From Halanaerobiales bacterium (GTDB taxonomy: Bacteria > Bacillota > Halanaerobiia > Halanaerobiales > DTU029), in contig JAKSCG010000010.1 of the NCBI GenBank assembly GCA_022360715.1, forward strand, positions 20,064 to 84,063: a DNA stretch of 64,000 nucleotides. The letters run 5' to 3'. Positions 1-10,675 of the stretch are shown here, piece after piece; within the stretch, counting starts at the first letter, position 1; every line of letters starts with the position of its first letter. The notes under the pieces are model-generated. The model searched no databases, had not been told where the DNA came from, and worked only from the letters and a program-made list of their open reading frames with translations. The translations under genes were made by a program, and so were the position numbers.

Positions 1-81
1 ATTGAATGGAAAAGCGCCGAGCTTTTAGATCAAGCTAATCGACAAATTGAAGTCAGATTAAGGGATTATATTTTTAAATAA
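1..81 (+). CDS. 3' end of an unidentified gene (partial)
   Basis: Frame 1 is open from the window edge to a TAA at 79-81 and encodes the last 26 residues of a protein ending LRDYIFK. The SD site of the next gene (AAGGAGG, 81-87) touches its stop codon, which suggests co-transcription with the SLH protein. The fragment is too short to identify. An envelope protein would fit the neighbours, but that is inference. Confidence 0.55.
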   Translation: MEWKSAELLDQANRQIEVRLRDYIFK

Positions 82-95
82 AGGAGGAAGTTAAA

Positions 96-932
96 TTGAG
101 AAAAGCGATTATTTTAATCATATTATCACTGCTGGTACTGAATACTTTTTCCGTTGGGGCAGTTGAAATTAAAGATGTCTCGACCGGCCACTGGGCATTT
201 CAAAATATAACAGAGCTGATCAACAAAGGACTATTTTCCTTATATGAAGACGGAACTTTCCGGGGGCAAGATAAGGTTTCCCGCTATGAACTTGCTGAAG
301 TCGTAGGGCGGATGCTGGAAAGTATCGAAAGCGGTGGAGCTCAGGCCATCCCTCCGGATCTTAGCCGTGACTTAGCAATCCTTTCCAATAATTTGCGTGA
401 AGAACTGGTAATGCTAACTGAAGAAAGAGTTTCTTTAAACAAAAGAATTCAAGAGCTGGAAGAGAAGAATAAAAGCCAGGATAAATACATGATCGAAGCA
501 ATTGATGTAGAAATAGCTAAACTGAATGAAGATCTAAGCAATGTTGAAAATGATGTGTCAACAATTATCAACAGCATTATTAAGATAACCCAACTGGAAC
601 AGCAAATACAAAAACTTGACCAGTCTTTCCAGAGTCTGGAAGAGAAAGTTACACAAAACCAAGCCCGGATTAGTGCCCAGAATCAGCAACTGGATTCTAT
701 CCGGTTAAATCTAAGTGACAGTGTCGTTCAGGGGCTGGAAGATAAACAGACTATTGTCCTGACCAGGGTCAATCAATTACAGGAAGAAGTTAATGAACTC
801 CGCAATCTGGTTACGACAAGGGTCCATGAGATTGAAAAACTTAAGCAAGAAAAGGGTAACTACCAGAGCTATCTTTACGGGATTGGTGCAATCGCCGTAC
901 TGGGGTTATTGTTGTCCTTGGGTGGTAGTTAA
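96..932 (+). CDS. SLH-domain protein with long coiled coil and C-terminal membrane anchor
   Basis: 278 residues. Residues 1-22 form a signal peptide. Residues about 25-75 form one S-layer homology domain (DVSTGHWAF, then DKVSRYELAEVVGRML). Residues about 95-255 are a Gln/Glu/Lys-rich coiled coil, and residues about 258-275 are a hydrophobic helix. Known SLH domains bind secondary cell wall polymers. In diderm Firmicutes, SLH plus coiled-coil proteins such as OmpM tether the outer membrane, but this protein has no beta-barrel, so it may be a spacer or tether (inference). The start is TTG at 96, with AAGGAGG at 81-87. The next gene follows after 2 bases. Confidence 0.85.
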   Translation: MRKAIILIILSLLVLNTFSVGAVEIKDVSTGHWAFQNITELINKGLFSLYEDGTFRGQDKVSRYELAEVVGRMLESIESGGAQAIPPDLSRDLAILSNNLREELVMLTEERVSLNKRIQELEEKNKSQDKYMIEAIDVEIAKLNEDLSNVENDVSTIINSIIKITQLEQQIQKLDQSFQSLEEKVTQNQARISAQNQQLDSIRLNLSDSVVQGLEDKQTIVLTRVNQLQEEVNELRNLVTTRVHEIEKLKQEKGNYQSYLYGIGAIAVLGLLLSLGGS

Positions 933-934
933 TC

Positions 935-1537
935 GTGTTCAATTCCAGCAAAAAATATATCTGTTTATTAACAGCAATATTACTACTCAGTTATTCAATC
1001 TTGTCTGTACTCCCTTTACCCTGGTTGACTCCGCGAGCAAGAGCAGCTTCGATCGAAAGAGACGATTTTTACCGTGGCCTGGCCCTGGCTTTGCTCTTAA
1101 TCACCTTATCAAGAATCGGACAGGCCGCGCGTGACCAAGGTTATGTCGAGCCACCAGGTCTACCCGAACTGCCGGATCTATCTGAAAATGAGTTCGAACT
1201 GCTGGCCCGGGTTATTCATGCTGAAGCCAGGGGTGAACCCTACAATGGACAGGTAGCGGTTGGTGCTGTCGTACTAAACAGGGTTAGGTCCGCTGACTTT
1301 CCCAACTCAATTAGGGATGTAGTTTACCAGAAAAAACAGTTCAGTTCAGTCGATGACGGTCAAATTCATCTCGAGCCAAATGAAACATCTTATCGAGCGG
1401 CTCGAGAGGCTCTACGGGGTGTAGATCCCAGTAAGGGTGCCCTTTTTTTCTACAATCCCCGCACCGCTACGACTCTCTGGTGGTTATCCCAAAGAGAAAC
1501 AACCGTGATCATTGGTAACCATGTCTTTGCTCTATAA
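935..1537 (+). CDS. SleB/CwlJ-like cell wall hydrolase
   Basis: 200 residues. An N-terminal hydrophobic segment (about 8-30) is a signal peptide or membrane anchor. The rest, from about residue 85, is a Hydrolase_2 (SleB catalytic) domain with the core ARVIHAEARGEP (likely catalytic Glu97) and VAVGAVVLNRV. The family contains lytic transglycosylases acting on peptidoglycan, known from spore cortex lysis but also present in vegetative cells. There is no separate peptidoglycan-binding domain. The start is GTG at 935, 2 bases after the SLH gene stop, so translation is probably coupled. A strong terminator follows. Confidence 0.9.
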   Translation: MFNSSKKYICLLTAILLLSYSILSVLPLPWLTPRARAASIERDDFYRGLALALLLITLSRIGQAARDQGYVEPPGLPELPDLSENEFELLARVIHAEARGEPYNGQVAVGAVVLNRVRSADFPNSIRDVVYQKKQFSSVDDGQIHLEPNETSYRAAREALRGVDPSKGALFFYNPRTATTLWWLSQRETTVIIGNHVFAL

Positions 1538-1553
1538 ATAAAACGAGCAAGAT

Positions 1554-1589
1554 AAAAACCTGAGTACTTAAAAGTACTCAGGTTTTTTT
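1554..1589. terminator. Bidirectional intrinsic terminator
   Basis: An 11-bp perfect stem (CCTGAGTACTT at 1559-1569 and its complement at 1572-1582, AA loop) is flanked by an A-run on the left and a T-run on the right. It can end both the SleB-like gene and the convergent topoisomerase gene. Confidence 0.9.
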
Positions 1590-1602
1590 GATAATCAATT
1601 AA

Positions 1603-4005
1603 TTATTTACTGTCACCGTTTTCCGCATTTTCTTCCGGCCAGGGAAGTTTATAGACCGAACTAATCAACTCACTGTCATTCAGTTCCAGTAAGCGATACA
1701 TATTACCGACTCGTTGTGTTTCAACAAGAGCGGAAACCTTAACAGGACAGAGCCTTTCATCACTTGTTGTTAACAAAAGTTGATCCGAGGCCTGCGCTGT
1801 GAGTAGGGCCACCATTTTGTGAATACTGGAACCACAGGTCTTTAGTCCTTTGCCATTCCTTTTCTGGCTTTTATATTCCGCCAGTAAGGTTTTTTTGCCC
1901 CGCCCGGAATCTGAGAGTGAAATCAGATAATCATCCCGTCCAATAATGTTCATGTTAATTACGTGATCACTTGCAATTAATTTTATCCCGATGTTACCCT
2001 GGGTATAGCGACCGGTAGCACTAACACTATCCTCATCAAATCTGATCGCTTGACCATGATAAGTGCCGAGCAAGATCTCTTGCTGTCCGTCGGTCACAGC
2101 AACGGCAACTACCCGGTCACCCTGATTAAGGTTAATTGCTTTGATATTACTATAACTAGTCAAATACTCCTGGCCAATAGTTTTTTTAATCATACCACGG
2201 GCAGTGACGATGGTTATAAACAATTTCTGTCGTTCTTCGTTCAGACAGATCAGCTTAATAACTCTCTCATTAAGTGGGATTTTAAAATATTTTTTTATAC
2301 TGTCTCCGTTCGACAGGCCGTGGTGCTCAGGGATTTTATGTACTGGTAAGGTATAAACATTGCCCAGATCAGTAAAAATCAGCAAATTATCAAGACTACT
2401 GCCGGTAGTAAACTGGATTAAGTAGTCATTCTTGGCTGTTCGCACATCATTTTTTGAAGCTATTCGCTTGATATTCTGGCGATAGGAAAAAGTAATTACT
2501 GCTTCCTTCTCTTTGACCAGATCTGTCTTTGTCAACACTGCTTCTTCCAGATCAGGGATAATTAAGGTTTTTCGTGAATCATTAAATTCTTTTTTTAGCT
2601 GGCGCAGCTCTTTTTGCAGTAATTCATCCAGACTGAACTGGTTATTAAGAATTTCTTCAAAATAGGCCAGGTCGGCCGCCAGTTTCTGAAGTTCAGCATA
2701 AACTTTCTCAGTTTCCATTCTTACCAGCCGCTGCAACTGCATTTCCAGGATCGCCTTGGTCTGTTCATCGGTTATTTTTAGTCGATGCTTCAGACTTTCA
2801 CTGGCCTCTTCGGTAGATTTAGAATTTCTAATGATTGCAATAACTAGATCCATTTTATCAATGGCCTTAATGATACCTTCCAGGATATGATATCGCCTTT
2901 TGGCCCTGACCAGCCGATATTTAGTCCGGCGCGTAATAACCTCCCGGCGAAAATTGATAAAATGTTGTAGGATAGTCTTTAAATCCATTACTTCCGGCTT
3001 TTTCCCAACTAGAGCCAGCATATTAATCCGGTAAGAATTTTGCAGTGATGTATACTTATATAAACGATTTAAAACCAGTTGGGTGTCGACATCGGTTTTT
3101 AAATCGAGCACAATCCTTAAGCCTTCCTGATCCGATTCATCCCTGAGGTCAGAGATACTGTCAATTTTCCCATTATTAACTGTTTCGGCAATTTCTTCAA
3201 TCAAACGGGTTTTATTTAATTGATACGGAATCTCTGTTATTATTATTCTTTTTTTTCGCCCTTGCTGTTCAAGCTTGGTTTTCCCCCTGAGGATAATGCG
3301 TCCTTTACCTGTCCTGTAGGCATCAATAATCCCCTCATCCCCGATTATTTCTGCCCCAGTAGGGAAATCAGGACCAGGGATATATTTGAGTAAGGTTTCC
3401 AGTTTAGTCCCGGGGTGTTTAATTAAATGGAGCAGACCATCAATAACTTCACCCAGATTATGTGGTGGTATATCAGTGCTCATCCCCACTGCAATTCCGC
3501 TGGTACCATTAATTAAAAGGTTAGGAAGTTCGGAAGGTAATACAACCGGTTCCTGGAGGCTACCGTCAAAATTATCGGAAAAATCAACTGTATCCTGATT
3601 TATATCGGTCAATAACCCTTCGGCTAGACGGGTTAAACGCACCTCAGTATAACGCATCGCCGCCGGACTATCCCCATCAATTGAGCCAAAGTTGCCCTGA
3701 CCATCAATTAGTTGATAACGCAGATTAAAATCCTGGGCCATTCTTACCATCGCATCGTATACAGCACCATCGCCGTGCGGGTGAAACTTACCGAGCACCT
3801 CACCGACTACTCTGGCTGATTTTTTATATGGTTTGTTATGGACTAGATTTAGTTCGCGGGCGGCAAACAGAATTCTACGGTGTACCGGTTTCAAGCCATC
3901 CCGCACATCGGGTAACGCCCTGGAAACAATAACACTGAGGGAATAGTTTAAATAAGCATCCCTCATTTTATCTTCAATTGCAATTGGTGTAATTTTTGTA
4001 GCCAT
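1603..4005 (-). CDS. Type IIA DNA topoisomerase subunit A (GyrA/ParC family)
   Basis: 800 residues, full length. The DNA breakage-reunion part carries the active-site Tyr119 in [10 protein letters not shown] and the conserved [11 protein letters not shown]. The C-terminal third is a complete beta-pinwheel. The GyrA box, which defines wrapping gyrases (QRRGGKG type), is degenerate here (QKRNGKG, residues 714-720). This points to a topoisomerase IV-like or second gyrase A subunit, so no symbol is given. The Ser83-equivalent residue of the quinolone pocket is Gly80 ([10 protein letters not shown]), while the Asp87 equivalent is kept as Asp84. It is divergent from the matching B subunit and shares a 179-bp intergenic region with it. 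This is unlike the usual parE-parC or gyrB-gyrA order. Confidence 0.93.
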   Translation of the reverse strand: MATKITPIAIEDKMRDAYLNYSLSVIVSRALPDVRDGLKPVHRRILFAARELNLVHNKPYKKSARVVGEVLGKFHPHGDGAVYDAMVRMAQDFNLRYQLIDGQGNFGSIDGDSPAAMRYTEVRLTRLAEGLLTDINQDTVDFSDNFDGSLQEPVVLPSELPNLLINGTSGIAVGMSTDIPPHNLGEVIDGLLHLIKHPGTKLETLLKYIPGPDFPTGAEIIGDEGIIDAYRTGKGRIILRGKTKLEQQGRKKRIIITEIPYQLNKTRLIEEIAETVNNGKIDSISDLRDESDQEGLRIVLDLKTDVDTQLVLNRLYKYTSLQNSYRINMLALVGKKPEVMDLKTILQHFINFRREVITRRTKYRLVRAKRRYHILEGIIKAIDKMDLVIAIIRNSKSTEEASESLKHRLKITDEQTKAILEMQLQRLVRMETEKVYAELQKLAADLAYFEEILNNQFSLDELLQKELRQLKKEFNDSRKTLIIPDLEEAVLTKTDLVKEKEAVITFSYRQNIKRIASKNDVRTAKNDYLIQFTTGSSLDNLLIFTDLGNVYTLPVHKIPEHHGLSNGDSIKKYFKIPLNERVIKLICLNEERQKLFITIVTARGMIKKTIGQEYLTSYSNIKAINLNQGDRVVAVAVTDGQQEILLGTYHGQAIRFDEDSVSATGRYTQGNIGIKLIASDHVINMNIIGRDDYLISLSDSGRGKKTLLAEYKSQKRNGKGLKTCGSSIHKMVALLTAQASDQLLLTTSDERLCPVKVSALVETQRVGNMYRLLELNDSELISSVYKLPWPEENAENGDSK

Positions 4006-4151
4006 ATTTTCCTAATCTCCCTTCACCTCATAAATATAGAATAAAACCACCTTTCTTATATTATTCCATAATCAACCCCGGTCGTCAATAAATCGAAAGG
4101 ATTTGATCGTCCCCGGATTTAATATTTATACTGGCATAAGTAGAGGCATTT

Positions 4152-6098
<1,947 letters not shown>

Positions 6099-6164
6099 TT
6101 CTTTCCAGCATATTTTTAAAGCTTGATGGATAAGCTAAGCATATAATTACTAATGGAGGGTTAT

Positions 6165-6332
6165 ATGATGGGTAATGATAAAAAGAGACGTCCGGAGCGA
6201 GAAATGGGGGCAGCACCACCTGATTATATGCCGGCGATCTTTGGCTGGATGTCACTTGAAGAGATGGCTGAACAGGCCGAAGAGATTGTTGATTTCACCT
6301 CAAAATTAAAACCAAAAAGGAAAGATAAGTAA
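6165..6332 (+). CDS. Small 55-residue protein of unknown function
   Basis: ATG at 6165 follows GGAGGG (6155-6160) at good distance and reads to TAA at 6330-6332. The product is soluble-looking. It has a basic start (NDKKRRPERE), then PDYMPAIFGWMSLEEMAEQAEEIVDF and a Lys-rich tail. No signal peptide or membrane segment is seen and I do not recognise the family. It lies 66 bases after the topoisomerase B gene and may be co-transcribed with it. The SD site, the biased third positions and the following hairpin support a real gene. Confidence 0.7.
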   Translation: MMGNDKKRRPEREMGAAPPDYMPAIFGWMSLEEMAEQAEEIVDFTSKLKPKRKDK

Positions 6333-6371
6333 AAAAGGAGTTTCGGGGTTATCCCTTTACTTCTTTTTGCT
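6326..6371 (+). terminator. Probable intrinsic terminator
   Basis: AAGTAAA (from 6326) pairs with TTTACTT near 6356-6362, with extra G-C pairs inside, and is followed by CTTTTT. The stem contains a bulge, so this is only a moderate call. Confidence 0.45.
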
Positions 6372-6523
6372 ATTTATATAATAAAAAACAAATTACAGAA
6401 TTTATTGAAAAAACATCAGTCAGGCTATCTAAAAATAAGCGGGCTTTACGGAATAAAACAACCAATTGACCAGATCAGCGAGTTTGAGCTAAAAACAACA
6501 ATACCAACGATAAAATGATTTGC

Positions 6524-6553
6524 TTGACAAGGTAAAATTACTTAGTATATAAT
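6524..6553 (+). promoter_or_regulatory. Rubredoxin promoter
   Basis: TTGACA at 6524-6529 and TATAAT at 6548-6553, spacing 18. Both hexamers are perfect consensus. The start codon lies 44 bases downstream. I see nothing else between 6372 and 6523. Confidence 0.85.
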
Positions 6554-6596
6554 ATTATTAATAATTATTACTGATATCAAAGAGAGGAGAACAGCT

Positions 6597-6761
6597 ATGG
6601 AAAAATATCAATGTACAGCTTGTATGTACATCTATGATCCGGCCGAAGGAGATCCTGACAGTGGGATCGAACCTGGTACCAGTTTTGCGGACCTCCCTGA
6701 GGACTGGGTCTGTCCTGAGTGTGGTGTTGGCAAAGATTTTTTTGAGCCTTATGAAGATTAA
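6597..6761 (+). CDS. Rubredoxin
   Basis: 54 residues. It has two Cys pairs, [10 protein letters not shown] and CPECGVGKD, which bind one iron, and the typical acidic core ([22 protein letters not shown]). Rubredoxins are one-electron carriers of the anaerobic cytoplasm, often feeding superoxide reductase or oxygen-detoxifying enzymes. No such partner is adjacent. It is a single-gene transcript with its own strong promoter and terminator. The start is ATG at 6597, with GAGAGGAG at 6581-6588. Confidence 0.97.
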   Translation: MEKYQCTACMYIYDPAEGDPDSGIEPGTSFADLPEDWVCPECGVGKDFFEPYED

Positions 6762-6772
6762 CTAAAATGATT

Positions 6773-6802
6773 GCCCGGGAACCAGCTATCCCGGGCTTTT
6801 TT
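6773..6802 (+). terminator. Intrinsic terminator after rubredoxin
   Basis: Perfect 8-bp G-C stem GCCCGGGA/TCCCGGGC (6773-6780, 6789-6796) with an 8-base loop and a run of six T. Confidence 0.95.
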
Positions 6803-6807
6803 AATCC

Positions 6808-6836
6808 TTGACTTTTTAATCATTCTGTGTTTTAAT
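6808..6836 (+). promoter_or_regulatory. Promoter of the riboswitch-trk transcript
   Basis: TTGACT at 6808-6813 and TTTAAT at 6831-6836, spacing 17, with TGT just before the -10 (extended -10). It lies directly upstream of the riboswitch aptamer. Confidence 0.75.
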
Positions 6837-6865
6837 ATTGATCAATAAAGGTTATTTTAACAATT

Positions 6866-6980
6866 AAAGGTCTAATTCCGGAAAATCGGAAACGGGGAAC
6901 CCGACTTATGGGGCGAATTCAGCACAGTGCCTGAAGGGAGACCTTTTACTCCCAGCCCGTCAGCTAACCTCGTCGACACT
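6866..6980 (+). promoter_or_regulatory. Cyclic di-AMP riboswitch (ydaO/yuaA type)
   Basis: The conserved aptamer blocks are present in order: ACGGGGAACCCG (6892-6903), TGGGGCGAATTC (6909-6920), a GGGAG/CTCCC hairpin (6936-6940, 6949-6953) and CCCGTCAGCTAACCTCG (6956-6972). This class binds c-di-AMP and usually turns off K+ uptake or osmolyte and cell-wall genes when the nucleotide is high. Here it lies directly upstream of trkH, the classical target. The outer boundaries are approximate. Confidence 0.9.
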
Positions 6981-7001
6981 AAAAGGCAGATGACTACCTA
7001 T

Positions 7002-7032
7002 TGCTGCAGTCGTTCTGCAGTATTTTTGTTTT
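7002..7032 (+). terminator. Riboswitch expression-platform terminator
   Basis: CTGCAG at 7004-7009 pairs with CTGCAG at 7015-7020, extended by a wobble and an A-U pair, and is followed by TATTTTTGTTTT. Its place between aptamer and trkH fits a ligand-induced terminator (off switch). Confidence 0.75.
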
Positions 7033-7074
7033 ATGATTCCTCATCGTTAAAACCCGGAAAGGGGAGCCATTAAT

Positions 7075-8418
7075 ATGCTAACATCTAACCCTATTCGCAG
7101 CATCAATCAGTTAACCCCTGCTCAGTTTCTGGCCCTGTGTTACCTAGCCGTTATAGTGTTGGCAACAATCCTACTAATGTTACCGGCGGCAACTGTACAA
7201 GAGGGGAGTCTGGATTTTAGTGCGGCTTTGTTTACGGCAACTTCAGCCACCTGTGTAACTGGTTTAACTGTCGTCAATACCAGTACTGCCTTTACACTCT
7301 TTGGCCAGTTGGTTATTATGGTCCTGATTCAAATTGGTGGACTGGGCATTATGACAATGTCGACGATGATTGCCTTTTTTATCGGCAAGAAGATCAGTTT
7401 AAAAGAAAGACTGATTATTCAAGAAGACCTCAATCAGTTTAAGATATCAGGTTTAGTTCGTCTGGTTCGATACGTGCTGGCCTTTACCTTAATTATTGAA
7501 GGAATTGGGGCATTATTATTGTTTTTCCGTTTTAATCAATATCCTTTCTGGAAGTCCGTATATTTTTCTGTCTTTCATTCCATTTCTGCTTTTAATAACG
7601 CCGGTTTTGACCTTTTTGCCAATAGTCTGGAGGGTTTTACCGGAGATCTGGTGCTCAATTTTGTTGTCATTTCCCTGATCATTTTGGGAGGATTGGGCTT
7701 TGCCGTGCTAGCTGACTTATATAATACCAGAAATATTAAAAAAACCAGTCTTCAGACCAAAATCGTGCTGAGTATTTCTTTGTTACTGATTATATTTGGC
7801 TTTATTAGTATCCTTGGATTGGAGTTTACCAATGAAGCAACCATCGGCGAACTACCTTTTGGTTCAAAAATACTATCCTCGTTATTTCTGGCCATTACAC
7901 CCAGAACTGCCGGGTTTAACACTATTCCAACCGCCGATTTAAGGAGTTCAACCCTATTTTTATTAATTGTACTAATGTTTATCGGTGCTTCACCCGGTTC
8001 AACCGGCGGGGGGATTAAAACAACTACTTTCGGTGTGTTAATAATAACTGTCTGGAATCTGGTTACCGGGAAAAAAGATATTGAGGTCTTTAGTCGACAA
8101 TTGGAGAAAGAGATAATTTTTAAAGCACTTTCAATTACCATCCTGGCTCTTACCCTGGTTGTTTTTGTGACGATGGTGCTGACTATTAGTGAAAAGATGG
8201 AGTTTTTACCGGTCTTTTTTGAAACAGTTTCCGCTTTTGCTACTGTTGGTTTAACTACCGGCATTACCCCGGAACTGTCAACCTTTGGTCGAATTTTGCT
8301 TACTCTGACGATGTTTGCCGGAAGGGTCGGTCCGTTAACACTGGCCCTAGCTTTTGCTGACCGCAAGAAGAACAATGGCTTTTATCACTATCCCAAGGAA
8401 AAGATTATGGTCGGGTAA
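7075..8418 (+). CDS. trkH: TrkH/KtrB-family K+ uptake membrane subunit 1
   Basis: 447 residues. It is an integral membrane protein with four M1-P-M2 repeats. The selectivity-filter loops are seen as TCVTGLTVVNT, SAFNNAGFDLF, TPRTAGFNTI and ATVGLTTGIT, each with the filter glycine. GASPGSTGGGIKTTT is the conserved loop after repeat 3. The protein imports K+ (or Na+ plus K+) together with a cytosolic TrkA/KtrA ring. It is the first gene after the c-di-AMP riboswitch. The start is ATG at 7075 with GGGGAG before it. Confidence 0.95.
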   Translation: MLTSNPIRSINQLTPAQFLALCYLAVIVLATILLMLPAATVQEGSLDFSAALFTATSATCVTGLTVVNTSTAFTLFGQLVIMVLIQIGGLGIMTMSTMIAFFIGKKISLKERLIIQEDLNQFKISGLVRLVRYVLAFTLIIEGIGALLLFFRFNQYPFWKSVYFSVFHSISAFNNAGFDLFANSLEGFTGDLVLNFVVISLIILGGLGFAVLADLYNTRNIKKTSLQTKIVLSISLLLIIFGFISILGLEFTNEATIGELPFGSKILSSLFLAITPRTAGFNTIPTADLRSSTLFLLIVLMFIGASPGSTGGGIKTTTFGVLIITVWNLVTGKKDIEVFSRQLEKEIIFKALSITILALTLVVFVTMVLTISEKMEFLPVFFETVSAFATVGLTTGITPELSTFGRILLTLTMFAGRVGPLTLALAFADRKKNNGFYHYPKEKIMVG

Positions 8419-8432
8419 ACAGGATAAATTCA

Positions 8433-8467
8433 ACCTCATTTTGGGTATATTATTACTGAAATGAGGT
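8433..8467 (+). promoter_or_regulatory. Hairpin masking the ribosome binding site of the second trkH
   Basis: ACCTCATTT (8433-8441) is the perfect complement of AAATGAGGT (8459-8467), with a 17-base loop. The 3' arm contains the GAGG SD core of the next gene, so folding would hide it. Confidence 0.6.
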
Positions 8468-9794
8468 GTTCACAATAAGGTTATATCAGCTTTCTCCAGG
8501 ACAGTTCCTTGTGCTGGGCTACATAACCGTTATTACGATTGGCACTTTTTTATTAATGTTACCTGTTTCGACAGTAGCGGGTCGAACAACTACCCTGATT
8601 GATGGCCTTTTTACCGCTACATCAGCTACAGCTGTAACCGGCTTAACCGTACTCAATACAGCTGAGCACTGGACTAGATTTGGGCAAACCGTAATCCTGA
8701 TCCTGATCCAGATCGGTGGTTTTGGGTTTATGACCACCACCACGATCCTGTTTTTCATCTTTGGCCGAAGGTTTTCCCTACGCCAAAGACTTATTATTAT
8801 GGAAGATTTAAACTATAATAAGTTATCCGGGGCAATCGGTTTAACCAGGTATATTATCTTACTTACATTTACAACAGAAGTAATCGGGGGAGCTTTATTA
8901 TTCCTGTATTTTCAAAAGATAATGCCCCCGGTTCAGGCGATTTATTTCTCGGTTTTTCATGCCATTTCGGCCTTTAATAATGCCGGATTCGATCTGTTTG
9001 GGACCAGTATGGAACAATTCGTTGCTTCTCCCTACCTTAATCTGGTCATATCCGCCCTTTTTATTTTTGGCGGTCTGGGTTTTATCGTCATTGAAGAAAT
9101 CTTTTATAAGCTGCGTTTCAAACAGCTCTCTTTACATTCCAAACTGGTTTTGACGATTACCCTGATTTTGGTTGTTTTTAGTACACTGATTATTTTTATC
9201 CTTGAATATAACAATCCGGCTACTCTCGGCAATTTAAGTCTGAGTAACAAATTTTTAGCCTCTTTTTTTCAGGCGGTTACCCCCAGGACGGCCGGTTTTA
9301 ACACTATTCGGATTGGTGAACTAAAAGATGCTACCCTTTTTTTCATGATCATCCTGATGTTTATCGGCGCTTCACCCGGTTCAACCGGCGGAGGGGTTAA
9401 GACCAGCACAATTGGGACTTTAATGGTGGTAGTCTATAATATGGCGGCCAAAAAAGAAGATATTGAGATATTTAAGCGAAGATTAAAGCAAAAAGATATT
9501 TATAAAGCCCTGACTGTTGTGGTAATTTCTCTATTTATTATTACCCTGGTTTTGATTGTCCTTTCACTAAGTGAACAGCTAGCTTTTATCAAGATAGTTT
9601 TTGAGGTTTTCTCTGCTTTTGGAACAGTAGGGCTTTCAACTGGTATCACTGAGCATTTAAGTACTATAGGGCGGATTTTTATAATCTTAACAATGTTTAT
9701 CGGTCGGGTTGGCCCCTTTACAATCGCTTTAGCCCTCGGCAGAAGATTCAATAATTCAATCAGATATCCAAAAGAAGATATATTAATCGGTTAA
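8466..9794 (+). CDS. trkH: TrkH/KtrB-family K+ uptake membrane subunit 2
   Basis: 442 residues, a clear paralogue of the preceding gene (same filter loops: TAVTGLTVLNT, SAFNNAGFDLF, TPRTAGFNTI, GTVGLSTGIT). Two membrane subunits sharing one TrkA suggest either different affinities or ions, or mixed complexes (inference). Coordinates give the only standard start in frame, GTG at 8466, but that codon lies inside the SD sequence (GAGGTG). An ATA codon at 8475 is 8 bases after GAGG and looks better placed. An in-frame TGA at 8457 excludes anything further upstream. Confidence 0.93.
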   Translation: MFTIRLYQLSPGQFLVLGYITVITIGTFLLMLPVSTVAGRTTTLIDGLFTATSATAVTGLTVLNTAEHWTRFGQTVILILIQIGGFGFMTTTTILFFIFGRRFSLRQRLIIMEDLNYNKLSGAIGLTRYIILLTFTTEVIGGALLFLYFQKIMPPVQAIYFSVFHAISAFNNAGFDLFGTSMEQFVASPYLNLVISALFIFGGLGFIVIEEIFYKLRFKQLSLHSKLVLTITLILVVFSTLIIFILEYNNPATLGNLSLSNKFLASFFQAVTPRTAGFNTIRIGELKDATLFFMIILMFIGASPGSTGGGVKTSTIGTLMVVVYNMAAKKEDIEIFKRRLKQKDIYKALTVVVISLFIITLVLIVLSLSEQLAFIKIVFEVFSAFGTVGLSTGITEHLSTIGRIFIILTMFIGRVGPFTIALALGRRFNNSIRYPKEDILIG

Positions 9795-9806
9795 GGAGGA
9801 GTTTGT

Positions 9807-10454
9807 ATGAAGCAGTTTGTCGTTGTCGGACTCGGCAGGTTTGGTTCCAGTGTAGCCAGAACCCTGGCTGAGAATGACTACAATGTACTGGCTATTGATA
9901 GTAATGAAGAAAAGGTACAGGAAATAGCCAAGGAAGTAACCCATGCTGTCGAAGCTGACGCTACAGACGAAGAAGCCTTGCGAACCCTGGGAGTTCGTAA
10001 TTTTGACGTAGCGGTAGTCAGTATCGGTGATAACATTCATGCCAATATATTATCAACTTTAATCCTGAAAGAACTGGGAGTTCCTTATGTTGTGGTAAAA
10101 GCCCAGAATGCTCTCCACGGCAAAGTTTTGAGCAAGGTCGGAGCAGACCGGATAGTCTACCCGGAAAGGGATATGGGGGTTAGAATAGCCCATAATTTGA
10201 TCTCCTCCAACGTCCTTGATTATATTGAGTTTGCTCCTGATTACAGTATTGTTGAGATTGTCAGCACCCCTAATATGGTCGGCAAGTCACTGGCTCAACT
10301 GGATTTACGTAGTAAATTTGGTGTCAATGTAATGGCGATTAAACGGGGAAAGGACTTAAATATTACCCCGGGGGCCAATGACCGTTTTCTGGAAAGTGAT
10401 GTTTTAGTTGTCATGGGTAAAAATGATGACCTGGACAAATTGAAGAATTTTTAA
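9807..10454 (+). CDS. trkA: TrkA/KtrA K+ uptake regulatory subunit
   Basis: 215 residues with one RCK_N domain (VVVGLGRFGSSVARTL, a GxGxxG nucleotide fold, then IDSNEEKV and EADATDEEAL) and one RCK_C domain (about 135-215). This is the single-RCK form of Gram-positive KtrA, not the double E. coli TrkA. It forms a cytosolic octamer gating TrkH/KtrB. RCK_C domains of this class often bind c-di-AMP, so the same nucleotide may control both transcript and protein here. The start is ATG at 9807 with AAGGAGG at 9794-9800. It is the last gene of the riboswitch transcript. Confidence 0.95.
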   Translation: MKQFVVVGLGRFGSSVARTLAENDYNVLAIDSNEEKVQEIAKEVTHAVEADATDEEALRTLGVRNFDVAVVSIGDNIHANILSTLILKELGVPYVVVKAQNALHGKVLSKVGADRIVYPERDMGVRIAHNLISSNVLDYIEFAPDYSIVEIVSTPNMVGKSLAQLDLRSKFGVNVMAIKRGKDLNITPGANDRFLESDVLVVMGKNDDLDKLKNF

Positions 10455-10495
10455 AACTATTTTAACTATATAATTTGCGCTAATAGAAGATATCG

Positions 10496-10525
10496 CGGTA
10501 TGGAATGACCCCATACCGTTTTTTT
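10496..10525 (+). terminator. Intrinsic terminator after trkA
   Basis: CGGTATGG (10496-10503) pairs with CCATACCG (10511-10518), 7-base loop, followed by seven T. An open frame running through this hairpin into the next gene is not its real start. Confidence 0.9.
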
Positions 10526-10675
10526 GTAGCGGGTGATTTGGTCTCAAAATTTAGTCATTTTGCTATTTGCCTAATATTTATAATATTTTCATATTTTTTA
10601 TTTTTCTTGCAGGACTTTTTTCGTTTTCTGGTGAATATAAAAAATATTAGAAAATATTATACAGGAGGAGAGAAC

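Noticed and set aside
7752..8375. Long open frame on the minus strand inside trkH
   Set aside because: Complement of a highly conserved K+ transporter gene; no SD and a protein-like composition only by mirror of hydrophobic codons.
10505..10675. N-terminal extension of the Liv binding protein
   Set aside because: It begins inside the trkA terminator, has no SD and would precede a good signal peptide that has its own AGGAGGAG.
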